Source: Burkholderiaceae bacterium (lineage in GTDB: Bacteria > Pseudomonadota > Gammaproteobacteria > Burkholderiales > Burkholderiaceae). From it: DNA of 12,047 nucleotides. The notes under the pieces were generated by a model. That model ran no database searches. It was given only the letters and a program-made list of their open reading frames with translations, and was not told the origin of the DNA. Location of the stretch: positions 1-12,047 of the forward strand of contig CANBSM010000149.1 of NCBI GenBank assembly GCA_947372155.1, in the 5' to 3' direction. A program made the translations under genes and the position numbers. This document shows, one piece after another, positions 1-7,204 of this stretch (position 1 is its first letter; each line of letters begins with the position of its first letter).

Positions 1-2
1 AA

Positions 3-818
3 TAACAAAATCAAACCAGGCACATCTTTGTAACCAGTAGAGATATAAAAACCAGTTGCTGTTTCTACGATTCCGAGAATCAAGCCACCAACAATAATGC
101 CAAGGCCGCTAGATAAGCCGCCAATAATCGCTACAGCAAAAGCCTTCAAGCCTAGCGCACCACCCATGGTTGCTCCAGTCAAGGTTAACGGCGCAATCAA
201 TACGCCCGCGAACGCTGCTGTTAAAGAAGAAAGTGCATAAGAGAAGGTAATGACTACGCTGGTATTAATACCCATCAAGCCAGCAGCATCACGGTCGTTT
301 GCTGTAGCAACAACCGCCTTACCGTAAATAGTTTTGCGGTTAAAGAACTCTACCAACAACATCATCACCAATGCGCCAACGACTACCAAGATTTCCATTG
401 GGAGAATATTTGCACCCAAGAAACTCATTGGCTCCATTGGAAGCGGCGATGGAAACGGCAATGCATCACGACCCCAAATATTTTCAGCCACGTTCTTAAA
501 AATAATACCGAGTGCGATAGTAGACATAATCCAACCAAACTCAGATTTGATCTTGATTGCAGGACGTACACCGATCAACTCAACGAAGCTTCCTTGAATC
601 ATTCCAAATAAACAAACTACCGGAATCATTACCCAGTAGTTCATGCCAAAAGTATCTACGCAAGTTAAGCCTACAAGAGCACCTAACATCAGCGCTTCAC
701 CCTGACCAAAATTCAATGTGCCAGATGTGGCAAATGTAAGCTGAAAGCCGAAAGCGATGACCGCGTAGATCATCCCCACCGCTATACCGCTTGAAAGGAT
801 TTGTGCAAACATGTCCAT
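3..818 (-). CDS. livH: Branched-chain amino acid ABC transporter permease LivH (partial, 3' end beyond window)
   Basis: This is one of the two inner-membrane permeases of a Liv-type ABC importer for branched-chain or related amino acids. The reading frame is open from 818 to the left edge (272 codons, no stop), so the last part of the roughly 290-residue protein is missing. The protein is very hydrophobic. Near the N-terminus it has LNFGQGE, matching the NFAHGE segment of E. coli LivH. Near the C-terminal side it has GLKAFAVAIIGGL followed by GGLILGIVET, the family's cytoplasmic coupling-loop region. Two in-frame ATGs lie close together (818, giving MDMFAQ, and 812), and neither has a clear Shine-Dalgarno, so the exact start is open. 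It lies downstream of the binding-protein gene with a hairpin between them. LivM, LivG and LivF genes would be expected beyond the left edge. Confidence 0.93.
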   Translation of the reverse strand, partial: MDMFAQILSSGIAVGMIYAVIAFGFQLTFATSGTLNFGQGEALMLGALVGLTCVDTFGMNYWVMIPVVCLFGMIQGSFVELIGVRPAIKIKSEFGWIMSTIALGIIFKNVAENIWGRDALPFPSPLPMEPMSFLGANILPMEILVVVGALVMMLLVEFFNRKTIYGKAVVATANDRDAAGLMGINTSVVITFSYALSSLTAAFAGVLIAPLTLTGATMGGALGLKAFAVAIIGGLSSGLGIIVGGLILGIVETATGFYISTGYKDVPGLILL

Positions 819-870
819 GTTATTGGCCCAATTATTCTAAAAACTGTTTTATTAACGAATCCGACATTGT

Positions 871-904
871 AAGCAAAACGCCGCTTGTGGGCGGCGTTTT
901 GCTT
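871..904 (-). terminator. Strong hairpin between the binding-protein gene and livH
   Basis: A perfect 14-bp inverted repeat (871-884 with 891-904) encloses a 6-base loop. Each arm is AAGCAAAACGCCGC or its complement, so a GC-rich core is flanked by A and T runs, and the TTTTGCTT end acts as the U-rich side in either direction. It lies 56 bases past the stop of the binding-protein gene and 52 bases before livH. It probably ends or attenuates transcription after the binding protein, or protects that mRNA's 3' end, so that binding protein is made in excess over permease. The U-tract lies inside the stem, so strength as a terminator is inferred. Confidence 0.75.
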
Positions 905-959
905 TATCTAATGCTGCAGTGCAAAATAAATATTTAGATTGCCTGCCCTAGAGCTTAAA

Positions 960-2144
960 TTACTTCTTTTTCGCTGTTGCGTCTTCAGCGTTCAGGAACT
1001 GAACACGACCGCTTTCAACCACACCCATAACTACGTCTTTGGACTTGATGGCCTCATGGTCAGTTGCAGTGAATGGCTTGTTATAAGTAATCACAACGCC
1101 TTCAACAGGAGCCTTCAAATCTTGCAATGCTGCCAAAATCTTTGGGCCCTCTGTGCTGTTTGCCTGCTTGATAGCGGCAGCCAACAAATAAACAGAGTCA
1201 TATCCTTGGGCAGCAGAAACTGGAGATGCAATGATGCCATTCTTAGGCTTAAAGTCTTTCAAGTAAGCTTCAACGAAAGCTTTGCGCTTTGGAGTTGTTG
1301 CAGGCTGCTGAATGAAAGTCTCAGGCATTGTTGCGCCATCACCATTTTTTCCAGCTGTATCAATAAAGCTAGCCATTGACAATGTCCAGCTACCGATCAT
1401 TGGCTTCTTCCAACCCAACTTTGCCATACCGTTAGCAATTTGTGCCAACTCAGGTCCAATTGCATATGTCAACACAACATCAGCACCAGCATTCTTTGCC
1501 TTGAGCAACTGTGAAGTCATGTCCACGTCACCAATGTTGAACTTCTCAACAGCAACTGGGGTTACGCCATAACCCTTCAATGCCTTCTCTAGGTCCTCAC
1601 GGCCTAACTGGCCATAGTTTGTAGAGTCAGCCAAAATTGCAACTTTCTTCAAGCCGCGCTTTTCAACCGCTTCTTTAGCGATCATTGGCGCTTGAATGTT
1701 GTCAGCCGCAGCATTACGGAAAACATAGTTTTCTGCAGCATTTGGGAACTGATGAGTAATCAAAGAGCCAGTAGCAACGTTGTTAAATACTGGAATCTTT
1801 GCATCTTGATAAAAGCGCTGTGAAGCCAATGCAACACCAGTATTGATGTAACCCAAAGTAGCAACTACTTTTTCGTTATTAATCAACTCTTGTGCAATTT
1901 GCACGCCACGCTCGTTTTTCGCTTCATCATCGCGCTCAACCAAAACGATTTTGTTGCCGTTGATACCGCCAGCAGCATTAATTTCTTTTGCAGCTAGGCG
2001 AACACCGTCACGCATACTGACACCCATTGAGGATGAACCACCAGTAAACGGACCTGCAACACCAAGTTTGATATCGGCAGCATAAGCGCCGGTTGTAAGC
2101 ATTGCAGCAGCAGCTACTGCAAAAATGTGATGACGAATGTTCAT
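960..2144 (-). CDS. Periplasmic substrate-binding protein of a branched-chain amino acid-type ABC transporter
   Basis: This 394-residue protein is a LivJ/LivK-like periplasmic binding protein (Peripla_BP_6 fold) that would deliver ligand to the LivH-containing permease encoded next. It begins with a signal peptide (MNIRHHIFAVAAAAML, cleavage likely after AYA near residue 22). The mature part opens with IKLGVAGPFTGG and continues with MRDGVRLAAKEINAAGGINGNKI, a typical first strand and helix of the family. Length is normal. The ATG at 2144 is supported by GGAGA centred about 7 bases upstream (2149-2153). Leucine, isoleucine or valine is the default ligand, but this family also binds amides, urea and aromatic acids, so the ligand is uncertain. 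The upstream gap is AT-rich with a TATAAA-like element but no convincing -35. Confidence 0.93.
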   Translation of the reverse strand: MNIRHHIFAVAAAAMLTTGAYAADIKLGVAGPFTGGSSSMGVSMRDGVRLAAKEINAAGGINGNKIVLVERDDEAKNERGVQIAQELINNEKVVATLGYINTGVALASQRFYQDAKIPVFNNVATGSLITHQFPNAAENYVFRNAAADNIQAPMIAKEAVEKRGLKKVAILADSTNYGQLGREDLEKALKGYGVTPVAVEKFNIGDVDMTSQLLKAKNAGADVVLTYAIGPELAQIANGMAKLGWKKPMIGSWTLSMASFIDTAGKNGDGATMPETFIQQPATTPKRKAFVEAYLKDFKPKNGIIASPVSAAQGYDSVYLLAAAIKQANSTEGPKILAALQDLKAPVEGVVITYNKPFTATDHEAIKSKDVVMGVVESGRVQFLNAEDATAKKK

Positions 2145-2220
2145 AAAGTCTCCATGACTAAAAATTGCTAATAAATAATTTTTTTATAAGTAAAGCCGAA
2201 ACGAATAGTTATCTTACTGT

Positions 2221-2252
2221 TAATACAAAGCCAAAAAAAGGGCTTTGTATTA
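2221..2252 (-). terminator. Hairpin downstream of the EamA-type exporter gene
   Basis: A perfect 12-bp inverted repeat (2221-2232, TAATACAAAGCC, with 2241-2252) encloses an 8-base loop made of seven A and one G on the plus strand. It begins 24 bases after the stop of the minus-strand exporter gene and precedes the AT-rich leader of the binding-protein gene. It is best read as the terminator of the oxidoreductase/exporter pair. The U-rich part falls in the loop and right arm instead of after the stem, so efficiency is uncertain. Confidence 0.6.
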
Positions 2253-2276
2253 GGGTTTTACATTAGCCCTCGAGGC

Positions 2277-3197
2277 TCAGGAAAGCCAGCGCTGCTGAAG
2301 AATTCGCTGAATATTGGGCCAAAAAAGGTTGATGATCAATCCAACTATCACCAAACCTGCTGCCAAAATCTTCCATAGCGGCAAGGGCTCAGCCAAGAAA
2401 TATGCTGCCGCCCCCATGCCAAAAATGGGCACTAGTAGGGGTGCCGGCGCCACAACGGCGGCGGGATGCTTAGAAAGCAACCAGGCCCAAGCAGAATAGC
2501 CAAAGATGGTGTTGCCCCAAGACTGCCAAAGGACGCCAGCCCATGCCCCTACAGGAGCTGAGGTTAAGGATGCATTCATGTGCTCCCAACCACCCTCAAA
2601 AAAGAAGGAAATCGCAAATAAGGGGGGTATAGCAAAGGCGCTAGCCCAAACTACATAGGCCAGCATATTGATGGAGCCCGCTCTGCGACTGACGGTATTA
2701 GCTACCCCCCAAGAAAAGCCAGTGAACACCACCAAGGCAAGGCCCAAGAAGGTGGTGCTGGCATCTGTGTGCAGAGCAATAATTCCTAAGCCAGTCATCG
2801 CAACCAATACCGCTAGCATTTGATACGTACGTAAACGCTCCTTTGCAAAAAACATCGCAAAGCCGATAGTAAAAAATACCTGGGTCTGAATCACAAGAGA
2901 CGCTAGCCCCGGCGAGATACGACCATCAATCGCGAAGTACAAGATGCCAAACTGCCCCACCCCTACTGCTAAGCCATAAACACACAGATTGACCCAAGAT
3001 ACTTTGGGTCTTGGTACAAAGAAAACCAGAGGGAGAAAAGCGAAGGTATACCTGAGCGCAGCAAATAAAAATGGTGGGAAAGCTGCGAGTGACAACTTAA
3101 TCACAACAAAGTTGGTACCCCACACTGCCACAATGGCCAACGCTAGCAATAAATGGCTAGCAGGTAATGTATAACTTTTCTGTGAAGTCTTAGGCAC
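2277..3197 (-). CDS. EamA/DMT-family metabolite exporter, 10 membrane segments
   Basis: This is a 306-residue inner-membrane protein of the drug/metabolite transporter superfamily, built from two EamA repeats (about residues 15-145 and 155-292) with ten hydrophobic segments. It resembles E. coli EamA (YdeD), which exports O-acetylserine and cysteine, through WGTNFVVIK (26-34), VFFVPRPKV, GLASLVIQTQVFFTI and the PLLVPIFG segment followed by AEPL. The substrate here cannot be read from sequence. The start codon is GTG at 3197, with no ATG before residue 127, and it overlaps the 3' end of the oxidoreductase gene by 8 bases in another frame. That overlap indicates translational coupling. Co-expression suggests export of a compound linked to the oxidoreductase, which is inference. 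Confidence 0.9.
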   Translation of the reverse strand: MPKTSQKSYTLPASHLLLALAIVAVWGTNFVVIKLSLAAFPPFLFAALRYTFAFLPLVFFVPRPKVSWVNLCVYGLAVGVGQFGILYFAIDGRISPGLASLVIQTQVFFTIGFAMFFAKERLRTYQMLAVLVAMTGLGIIALHTDASTTFLGLALVVFTGFSWGVANTVSRRAGSINMLAYVVWASAFAIPPLFAISFFFEGGWEHMNASLTSAPVGAWAGVLWQSWGNTIFGYSAWAWLLSKHPAAVVAPAPLLVPIFGMGAAAYFLAEPLPLWKILAAGLVIVGLIINLFWPNIQRILQQRWLS

Positions 3198-4815
3198 GCG
3201 TCAGCAATTCCGACACGCGCTCAGCGATCATCATCGTGGGAGCAGCGGTATTACCCGAGGTAATCGTTGGCATCGCCGAAGCATCAACTACACGCAAGTG
3301 GTGAATGCCTCTCACGCGTAATTCAGAATCAAGTACCGCCATTGGATCGTTATCGCGCCCCATCTTACATGTGCCTACCGGATGAAAGATAGTAGTGCCA
3401 ATATCACCCGCCGCCTTGACTAACTCATCATCCGTTTGATATTGCACACCTGGTTTGTATTCTTCTGGAGCGTAAGGACCTAGTGCAGCCTGCTGGGCAA
3501 TCTTACGAGTTAAGCGCAAAGACTCCGCTGCCACCTTGCGATCTTCCTCTGTCGACAAATAATTGGGGCTAATCACCGGTGGCGCCTCGGGATCGCTTGA
3601 GTTAATGTGAACACTACCCCGCGAGGTAGGGCGTACATTGCAAACGCTTGCCGTAAAGGCATTAAATGAATGCAAATCTTCACCAAACTTTTCTAATGAC
3701 AAAGGTTGTACGTGATACTCAACGTTGGCACTCTTTTGTTCTGGTGAGCTATACGCAAATGCACCCAACTGTGATGGCGCCATCGACATTGGACCTGATC
3801 GCTTTAAGAGATATTCCAAGCCAATCATCATCTTGCCCCAGAGCGAATTGGCTTTGGTATTTAAGGTCTTAATGCCGTTCACCTTATATACCATGCGTAA
3901 CTGCAAATGGTCTTGCAGATTTTCACCGACCCCTGGGAGATCGTTAATAACAGGGATGCCCAATTGCTTTAGATGTGCAGCAGCGCCAATACCAGATCGC
4001 TCTAATATTTGCACACTACCAATTGCACCAGCACTGAGCAAGACTTCGCCACCCCGCTCGATTGCACACGAGGCTTCGCGAGATTGGCCATCCTTGATGT
4101 ATTCAACTCCAAGACAATTTTTAGTAATGGGATCGATCTTCAGTTTGTTGACCACTGCTTCAGTAATCACTGTGAGATTGTGACGTTTTAGCGCGTCTCT
4201 TAAAAAAGCTTTAGAAGTATTTAAGCGCCAACCAGCACGTTGACTCACATCGAAATAACCTACGCCAAAGTTATCGCCACAATTGAAGTCCTCTGAAGCG
4301 GGGATGCCTGCCTCAACTGCGGCCTCTTTAAAGCGATCCATAATGGGCCAACGTAAGCGCTGCTTTGAAACGGTCCACTCACCACCCTTACCGTGCCACT
4401 CATTTGCAGCGCTGTGGTAATCCTCAAATGACTTATAACGCTTAAGCGCGTTTTCCCAAGACCAGGAATCATCACCCGTTGCCTGCACCCAAGACTCATA
4501 GTCACCTGCTTGGCCACGCATGTAAATCATGCCATTAATGGATGAGCATCCACCTAAAACACGGCCACGCGGATATAACAATGAACGACCATTCAAGCCT
4601 TTTTCAGCAGCTGTTTTAAAACGCCAATCTGCCCTTGGGTTATCAATGCAATACAAATACCCCACTGGAATATGAATCCAGATGTAGTTGTCATTCTTGC
4701 CCGCCTCAATCAGCAGCACCTTTTTATTGGGATTCTCAGTCAAGCGCTTAGCCAACATGCAGCCCGCACTACCTGCCCCAATAATGATGTAGTCGTAAGT
4801 GTTTGCTTGAGTCAT
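3190..4815 (-). CDS. GMC-family FAD-dependent oxidoreductase (choline dehydrogenase/alcohol dehydrogenase type)
   Basis: This 541-residue flavoprotein of the glucose-methanol-choline family would oxidise an alcohol to an aldehyde. Visible signatures are the N-terminal FAD fold YDYIIIGAGSAG (7-18), GMC signature 1 GRVLGGCSSINGMIYMR (84-100), and signature 2 ending in ERSGIG. The C-terminal active site has HPVGTCKMG (His 478) and SGNTAAPTMMIAER (Asn 522, the second active-site position). No signal peptide is seen, so it is probably cytoplasmic or membrane-associated. It resembles BetA and AlkJ-like enzymes, but the substrate is unknown. I chose the ATG at 4815, which gives MTQANTYDY at the usual distance from the FAD motif; the frame extends to a TTG at 4887 that would add 24 unconvincing residues. 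The GTG-started exporter overlaps its end. Confidence 0.93.
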   Translation of the reverse strand: MTQANTYDYIIIGAGSAGCMLAKRLTENPNKKVLLIEAGKNDNYIWIHIPVGYLYCIDNPRADWRFKTAAEKGLNGRSLLYPRGRVLGGCSSINGMIYMRGQAGDYESWVQATGDDSWSWENALKRYKSFEDYHSAANEWHGKGGEWTVSKQRLRWPIMDRFKEAAVEAGIPASEDFNCGDNFGVGYFDVSQRAGWRLNTSKAFLRDALKRHNLTVITEAVVNKLKIDPITKNCLGVEYIKDGQSREASCAIERGGEVLLSAGAIGSVQILERSGIGAAAHLKQLGIPVINDLPGVGENLQDHLQLRMVYKVNGIKTLNTKANSLWGKMMIGLEYLLKRSGPMSMAPSQLGAFAYSSPEQKSANVEYHVQPLSLEKFGEDLHSFNAFTASVCNVRPTSRGSVHINSSDPEAPPVISPNYLSTEEDRKVAAESLRLTRKIAQQAALGPYAPEEYKPGVQYQTDDELVKAAGDIGTTIFHPVGTCKMGRDNDPMAVLDSELRVRGIHHLRVVDASAMPTITSGNTAAPTMMIAERVSELLTRA

Positions 4816-4942
4816 CGTGTTTGAGTCTATTAAAGCGTTATTCAATGGTTGGATGGGTTTGCGCCGTGAATGCCTATTATTTACCAATCTTGCAAATTAG
4901 GCATCCCCATAGGCGGTCTCAATAGCAGTCTAAAATGAGGGT
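4816..4942. promoter_or_regulatory. Divergent promoter region between the GMC oxidoreductase and darP
   Basis: This 127-base gap must hold promoters for both directions. On the minus strand a TTGAGA -35-like hexamer (4917-4922) sits 17 bases from a weak TAATTT (4894-4899). Transcription starting just after it would fall near 4887 and favour the oxidoreductase start at 4815 over the upstream TTG. On the plus strand TAAAAT (4931-4936) is a good -10 match lying only 6 bases before the darP ATG, but no good -35 is seen. The hexamers are matches by eye only. Confidence 0.3.
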
Positions 4943-5470
4943 ATGCACATTAATGAGAAAAATCGCACTCCCAAACTAGCTGATCCTAATGATGGGCCTA
5001 GCAAGTCGGAGCTAAAGCGCCAAATGACTGAACGCCAAAAATTGGCGGAAGTTCTGGCCGCCCTGAGTAGCGATGCCCTGAAGACCATTCCTATGGATGA
5101 GGCCATTAAGGCCGCCATTGCGGAGACTAACAAAATTAAGAGTTTTGAAGCGATTCGTCGTCATAAGCAATATCTTGGCAAGCTTATGCGTTTCTTGAAT
5201 GAAGAAGAGTTAGATTCGATTCAGAAACGTTTAGATGCAATCCAGGGTGTTAGCAAGGCCGAGACTGCCAAACTCCATTTTTTAGAAAGCTATCGCGACA
5301 GACTCATTGCGAACGACGAAGCATTTACCAAGATGATTGAGCAATATCCAGATATGGATATTCAGAATATGCGCACCTTGATTCGGAACGCGCGTCGTGA
5401 GAAAGAGCAAAACAAGCCGCCCAAAGCGTATCGCGAAATTTTTCGCGTTCTCAAAGATATGGGTCTTTAA
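4943..5470 (+). CDS. darP: Ribosome biogenesis factor DarP/YjgA (DUF615)
   Basis: This 175-residue, helical and highly charged protein belongs to the YjgA family, now DarP, which acts in late assembly of the 50S subunit. Family marks seen are PSKSELKRQMTERQKL near the N-terminus, the DALKTIPMDEAIKAAI segment, LRDRLI-like SYRDRLIANDEAF, and the highly conserved RTLIRNARREKEQNKPPKAYREIF near the C-terminus. These align with E. coli YjgA [24 protein letters not shown]. Length is normal. It is the only plus-strand gene. A -10-like TAAAAT lies immediately upstream, so the mRNA may be nearly leaderless; GAGG is present but only about 3 bases from the ATG, too close for normal use. Its stop overlaps the stop of the convergent acyltransferase gene by 4 bases. 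Confidence 0.95.
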   Translation: MHINEKNRTPKLADPNDGPSKSELKRQMTERQKLAEVLAALSSDALKTIPMDEAIKAAIAETNKIKSFEAIRRHKQYLGKLMRFLNEEELDSIQKRLDAIQGVSKAETAKLHFLESYRDRLIANDEAFTKMIEQYPDMDIQNMRTLIRNARREKEQNKPPKAYREIFRVLKDMGL

Positions 5471-6555
5471 AGCTTAATCTTGCGAGCCGGCACTTCCACC
5501 CAGCGATAGAGATAAGTTGCAGCCAGCCAGCTGGCTACTACAGCAACTAACATCAAGGCAAGTGCCATGACACCATCATGAGAGCGGCTCATTCCCCAGG
5601 CGATATACAGCGTATTAGCCAACAATACAAATGAGAAATGAATTAAAAAAGCGCAGTACGATCTCCGGCTTCCCCAAAGAATAGCGTTTACCAGCTTGTG
5701 TTTTCTGGACTGGTGTTGAGGGCGTTTCTGATCTTGTTTCTGATCTTTATAGGCCGAGTCACCCCAAAGGATGAGCGCAAGAGCCACTATGTAAGCCAAT
5801 ATATTTCTGAGCCACACTTGGTGAAAGCTCGAGATAAGAATCACCACACCAATACCAACAAACATGATTCTAGCAAATCGATTTACAGCGAGGTCAGGAT
5901 GGTTCTTGCAAAGCTGCGCCAACACACCGAGTCCATAAGCCCCCATGAAGTAAATGAAGTAGTTTTCATATGCACCCGAGCGATTGAAAAATAACAAGGA
6001 CGTGACGCAGAGCACCAACAGCATCCACATCAAGGAACGAAAACCAGGGAACATCCCCAGCATGATTGCCAGAATGGCGTAGAGCTGCCAATCAATGGCT
6101 ACATACCAAACGCCAGCAGAAATAGAATCTAAACCTAAGATGCCCTGGAGAAAAAATAAATGGGCCAGGAACTGCCCCAGAGTCTCTGATTCACCAACAA
6201 ATTCATCCTGCACCCAAAAGCGTGCAACCCAGGCGCAAATAATCGTAAGAATGAGTGCCACTACATAAGGCGCAAATAAACGCAGGTAACGATTAAAGAT
6301 TACTTTTAATACAGCGCGAGGATTATTCAGGCTACTAGAGCGGGTCAATGATTGGGCTGCCAAATAACCGCCCATCACTAAAAAGATTTGTACTGCGTAA
6401 CGACCATACTCAAACAACCAAGTCATCACCCCTGGAATTAGCAGCCTAGCATCCTCTGAAATTTGGCCATAACTCGAAAAGTGATGAAGAATAATTGTTA
6501 AGGCTGCGAAAGTCTTTAAAAAATCGACGAGAAGAAAATGGTTTTTAGACTGCAA
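5467..6555 (-). CDS. Acyltransferase-3 family membrane protein (OafA/YrhL type)
   Basis: This 362-residue, multi-spanning inner-membrane protein belongs to the acyltransferase-3 family, which transfers acyl groups (often acetyl) to lipopolysaccharide, peptidoglycan or exported glycans. The N-terminal LLVDFLKTFAALTIILHHF (8-26) matches the family's first helix with its conserved histidine. QIFLVMGGYLAA corresponds to the FFxxSGY segment, WYVAIDWQLYAIL (150-162) to the W-x-E-x-Q-F-Y segment with Asp in place of Glu, and VEVPARKI closes the protein. There is no C-terminal SGNH domain. A Lys/Gln/Arg-rich loop (around YKDQKQDQKR) is probably cytoplasmic. No in-frame ATG precedes residue 44, so TTG at 6555 is the most likely start, without a visible Shine-Dalgarno. 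It follows the cytochrome gene by 49 bases and may share its transcript. Acceptor and donor are unknown. Confidence 0.88.
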   Translation of the reverse strand: MQSKNHFLLVDFLKTFAALTIILHHFSSYGQISEDARLLIPGVMTWLFEYGRYAVQIFLVMGGYLAAQSLTRSSSLNNPRAVLKVIFNRYLRLFAPYVVALILTIICAWVARFWVQDEFVGESETLGQFLAHLFFLQGILGLDSISAGVWYVAIDWQLYAILAIMLGMFPGFRSLMWMLLVLCVTSLLFFNRSGAYENYFIYFMGAYGLGVLAQLCKNHPDLAVNRFARIMFVGIGVVILISSFHQVWLRNILAYIVALALILWGDSAYKDQKQDQKRPQHQSRKHKLVNAILWGSRRSYCAFLIHFSFVLLANTLYIAWGMSRSHDGVMALALMLVAVVASWLAATYLYRWVEVPARKIKL

Positions 6556-6604
6556 TGAAAATATTGAATGAAAGGTTAATCAGGAGTCGCGTGAATTATT
6601 CAAA

Positions 6605-7204
6605 CTACTTTAGAGAAGCGGCATATGTAGCCAAGGCATCAATATCCTCATCACTAAGGCCGCGTGCTGCACTTCCCATTGTGCCATCCATATCAATTCG
6701 AGCACCAGAACGAATATTCTTCAACTGAGTAACGAGATATTCCGTGGACTGCCCAGCCAATCGCGCAATATGTTTCTGACCTTGCAGCTGCGGGCCATGA
6801 CATGAATTGCAGTATTGAGTGCTAGAGATTTGCTGTCCTTTGGCAATTTGATCAGCATTACCTGATTTTGCAGGCAGCGCAGGCAAGCTAGCAAAGTAGG
6901 CGGCAATGTCTCGCATATCTTGATCACTCAATGGTGCCGCAAGAGCCTCCATCGCCCCACCCTTACGCTGCTGGCCTCTAAATTGAATCAGCTGATAGGT
7001 GATAGACAGTGGCGGCTGTGCAGCAAGATTGGGTATTTCTGGTGATAAGGAGATGCCATTCTCACCATGACAAGCAAAACAAGTTTGCGCTTTTGCTTTG
7101 CCTGCCGCCGCATCCGGAGGCGCACCGTATATAGCCGACGATAAACAAAGAGTAGTAAAAAAGGCCACCCCAAGGATGGCCTTAGTATTCATCAACAATT
7201 TCAT
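6605..7204 (-). CDS. Diheme cytochrome c, c4-like, periplasmic
   Basis: This is a 199-residue exported cytochrome with two heme c domains. It has a signal peptide (about residues 1-27, ending SSAIYG/AP), first heme site CFACH (42-46) with Met 85 as likely axial ligand, and second heme site CNSCH (132-136) with Met 176, or Met 172, as ligand. The two-domain arrangement and length fit cytochrome c4, which carries electrons from periplasmic dehydrogenases to terminal oxidases. Its ATG overlaps the TGA of the PQQ-type dehydrogenase gene as ATGA (7201-7204), so the two are translationally coupled, and the cytochrome is the probable electron acceptor of that enzyme. A second in-frame ATG at 7192 is a possible alternative start. 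Confidence 0.93.
   Translation of the reverse strand: MKLLMNTKAILGVAFFTTLCLSSAIYGAPPDAAAGKAKAQTCFACHGENGISLSPEIPNLAAQPPLSITYQLIQFRGQQRKGGAMEALAAPLSDQDMRDIAAYFASLPALPAKSGNADQIAKGQQISSTQYCNSCHGPQLQGQKHIARLAGQSTEYLVTQLKNIRSGARIDMDGTMGSAARGLSDEDIDALATYAASLK

Noticed and set aside
939..1379. Plus-strand open frame of 146 codons
   Set aside because: It is antisense to the binding-protein gene, has no family resemblance, and has a Cys/Leu-rich composition typical of a shadow frame.
2253..2276. Extra short hairpin around CCTCGAGG just after the exporter stop
   Set aside because: The symmetric part is only 8 bases with no loop or U-tract, so it is probably chance; the 12-bp hairpin beside it is the better terminator.
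3725..4183. Plus-strand open frame of 152 codons
   Set aside because: It lies wholly antisense to the GMC oxidoreductase, whose motifs are unmistakable, and its own product shows no recognisable domain.
4816..4887. N-terminal extension of the GMC oxidoreductase from a TTG at 4887
   Set aside because: The added 24 residues do not look like a signal peptide or family sequence; the ATG at 4815 places the FAD motif at the usual position.
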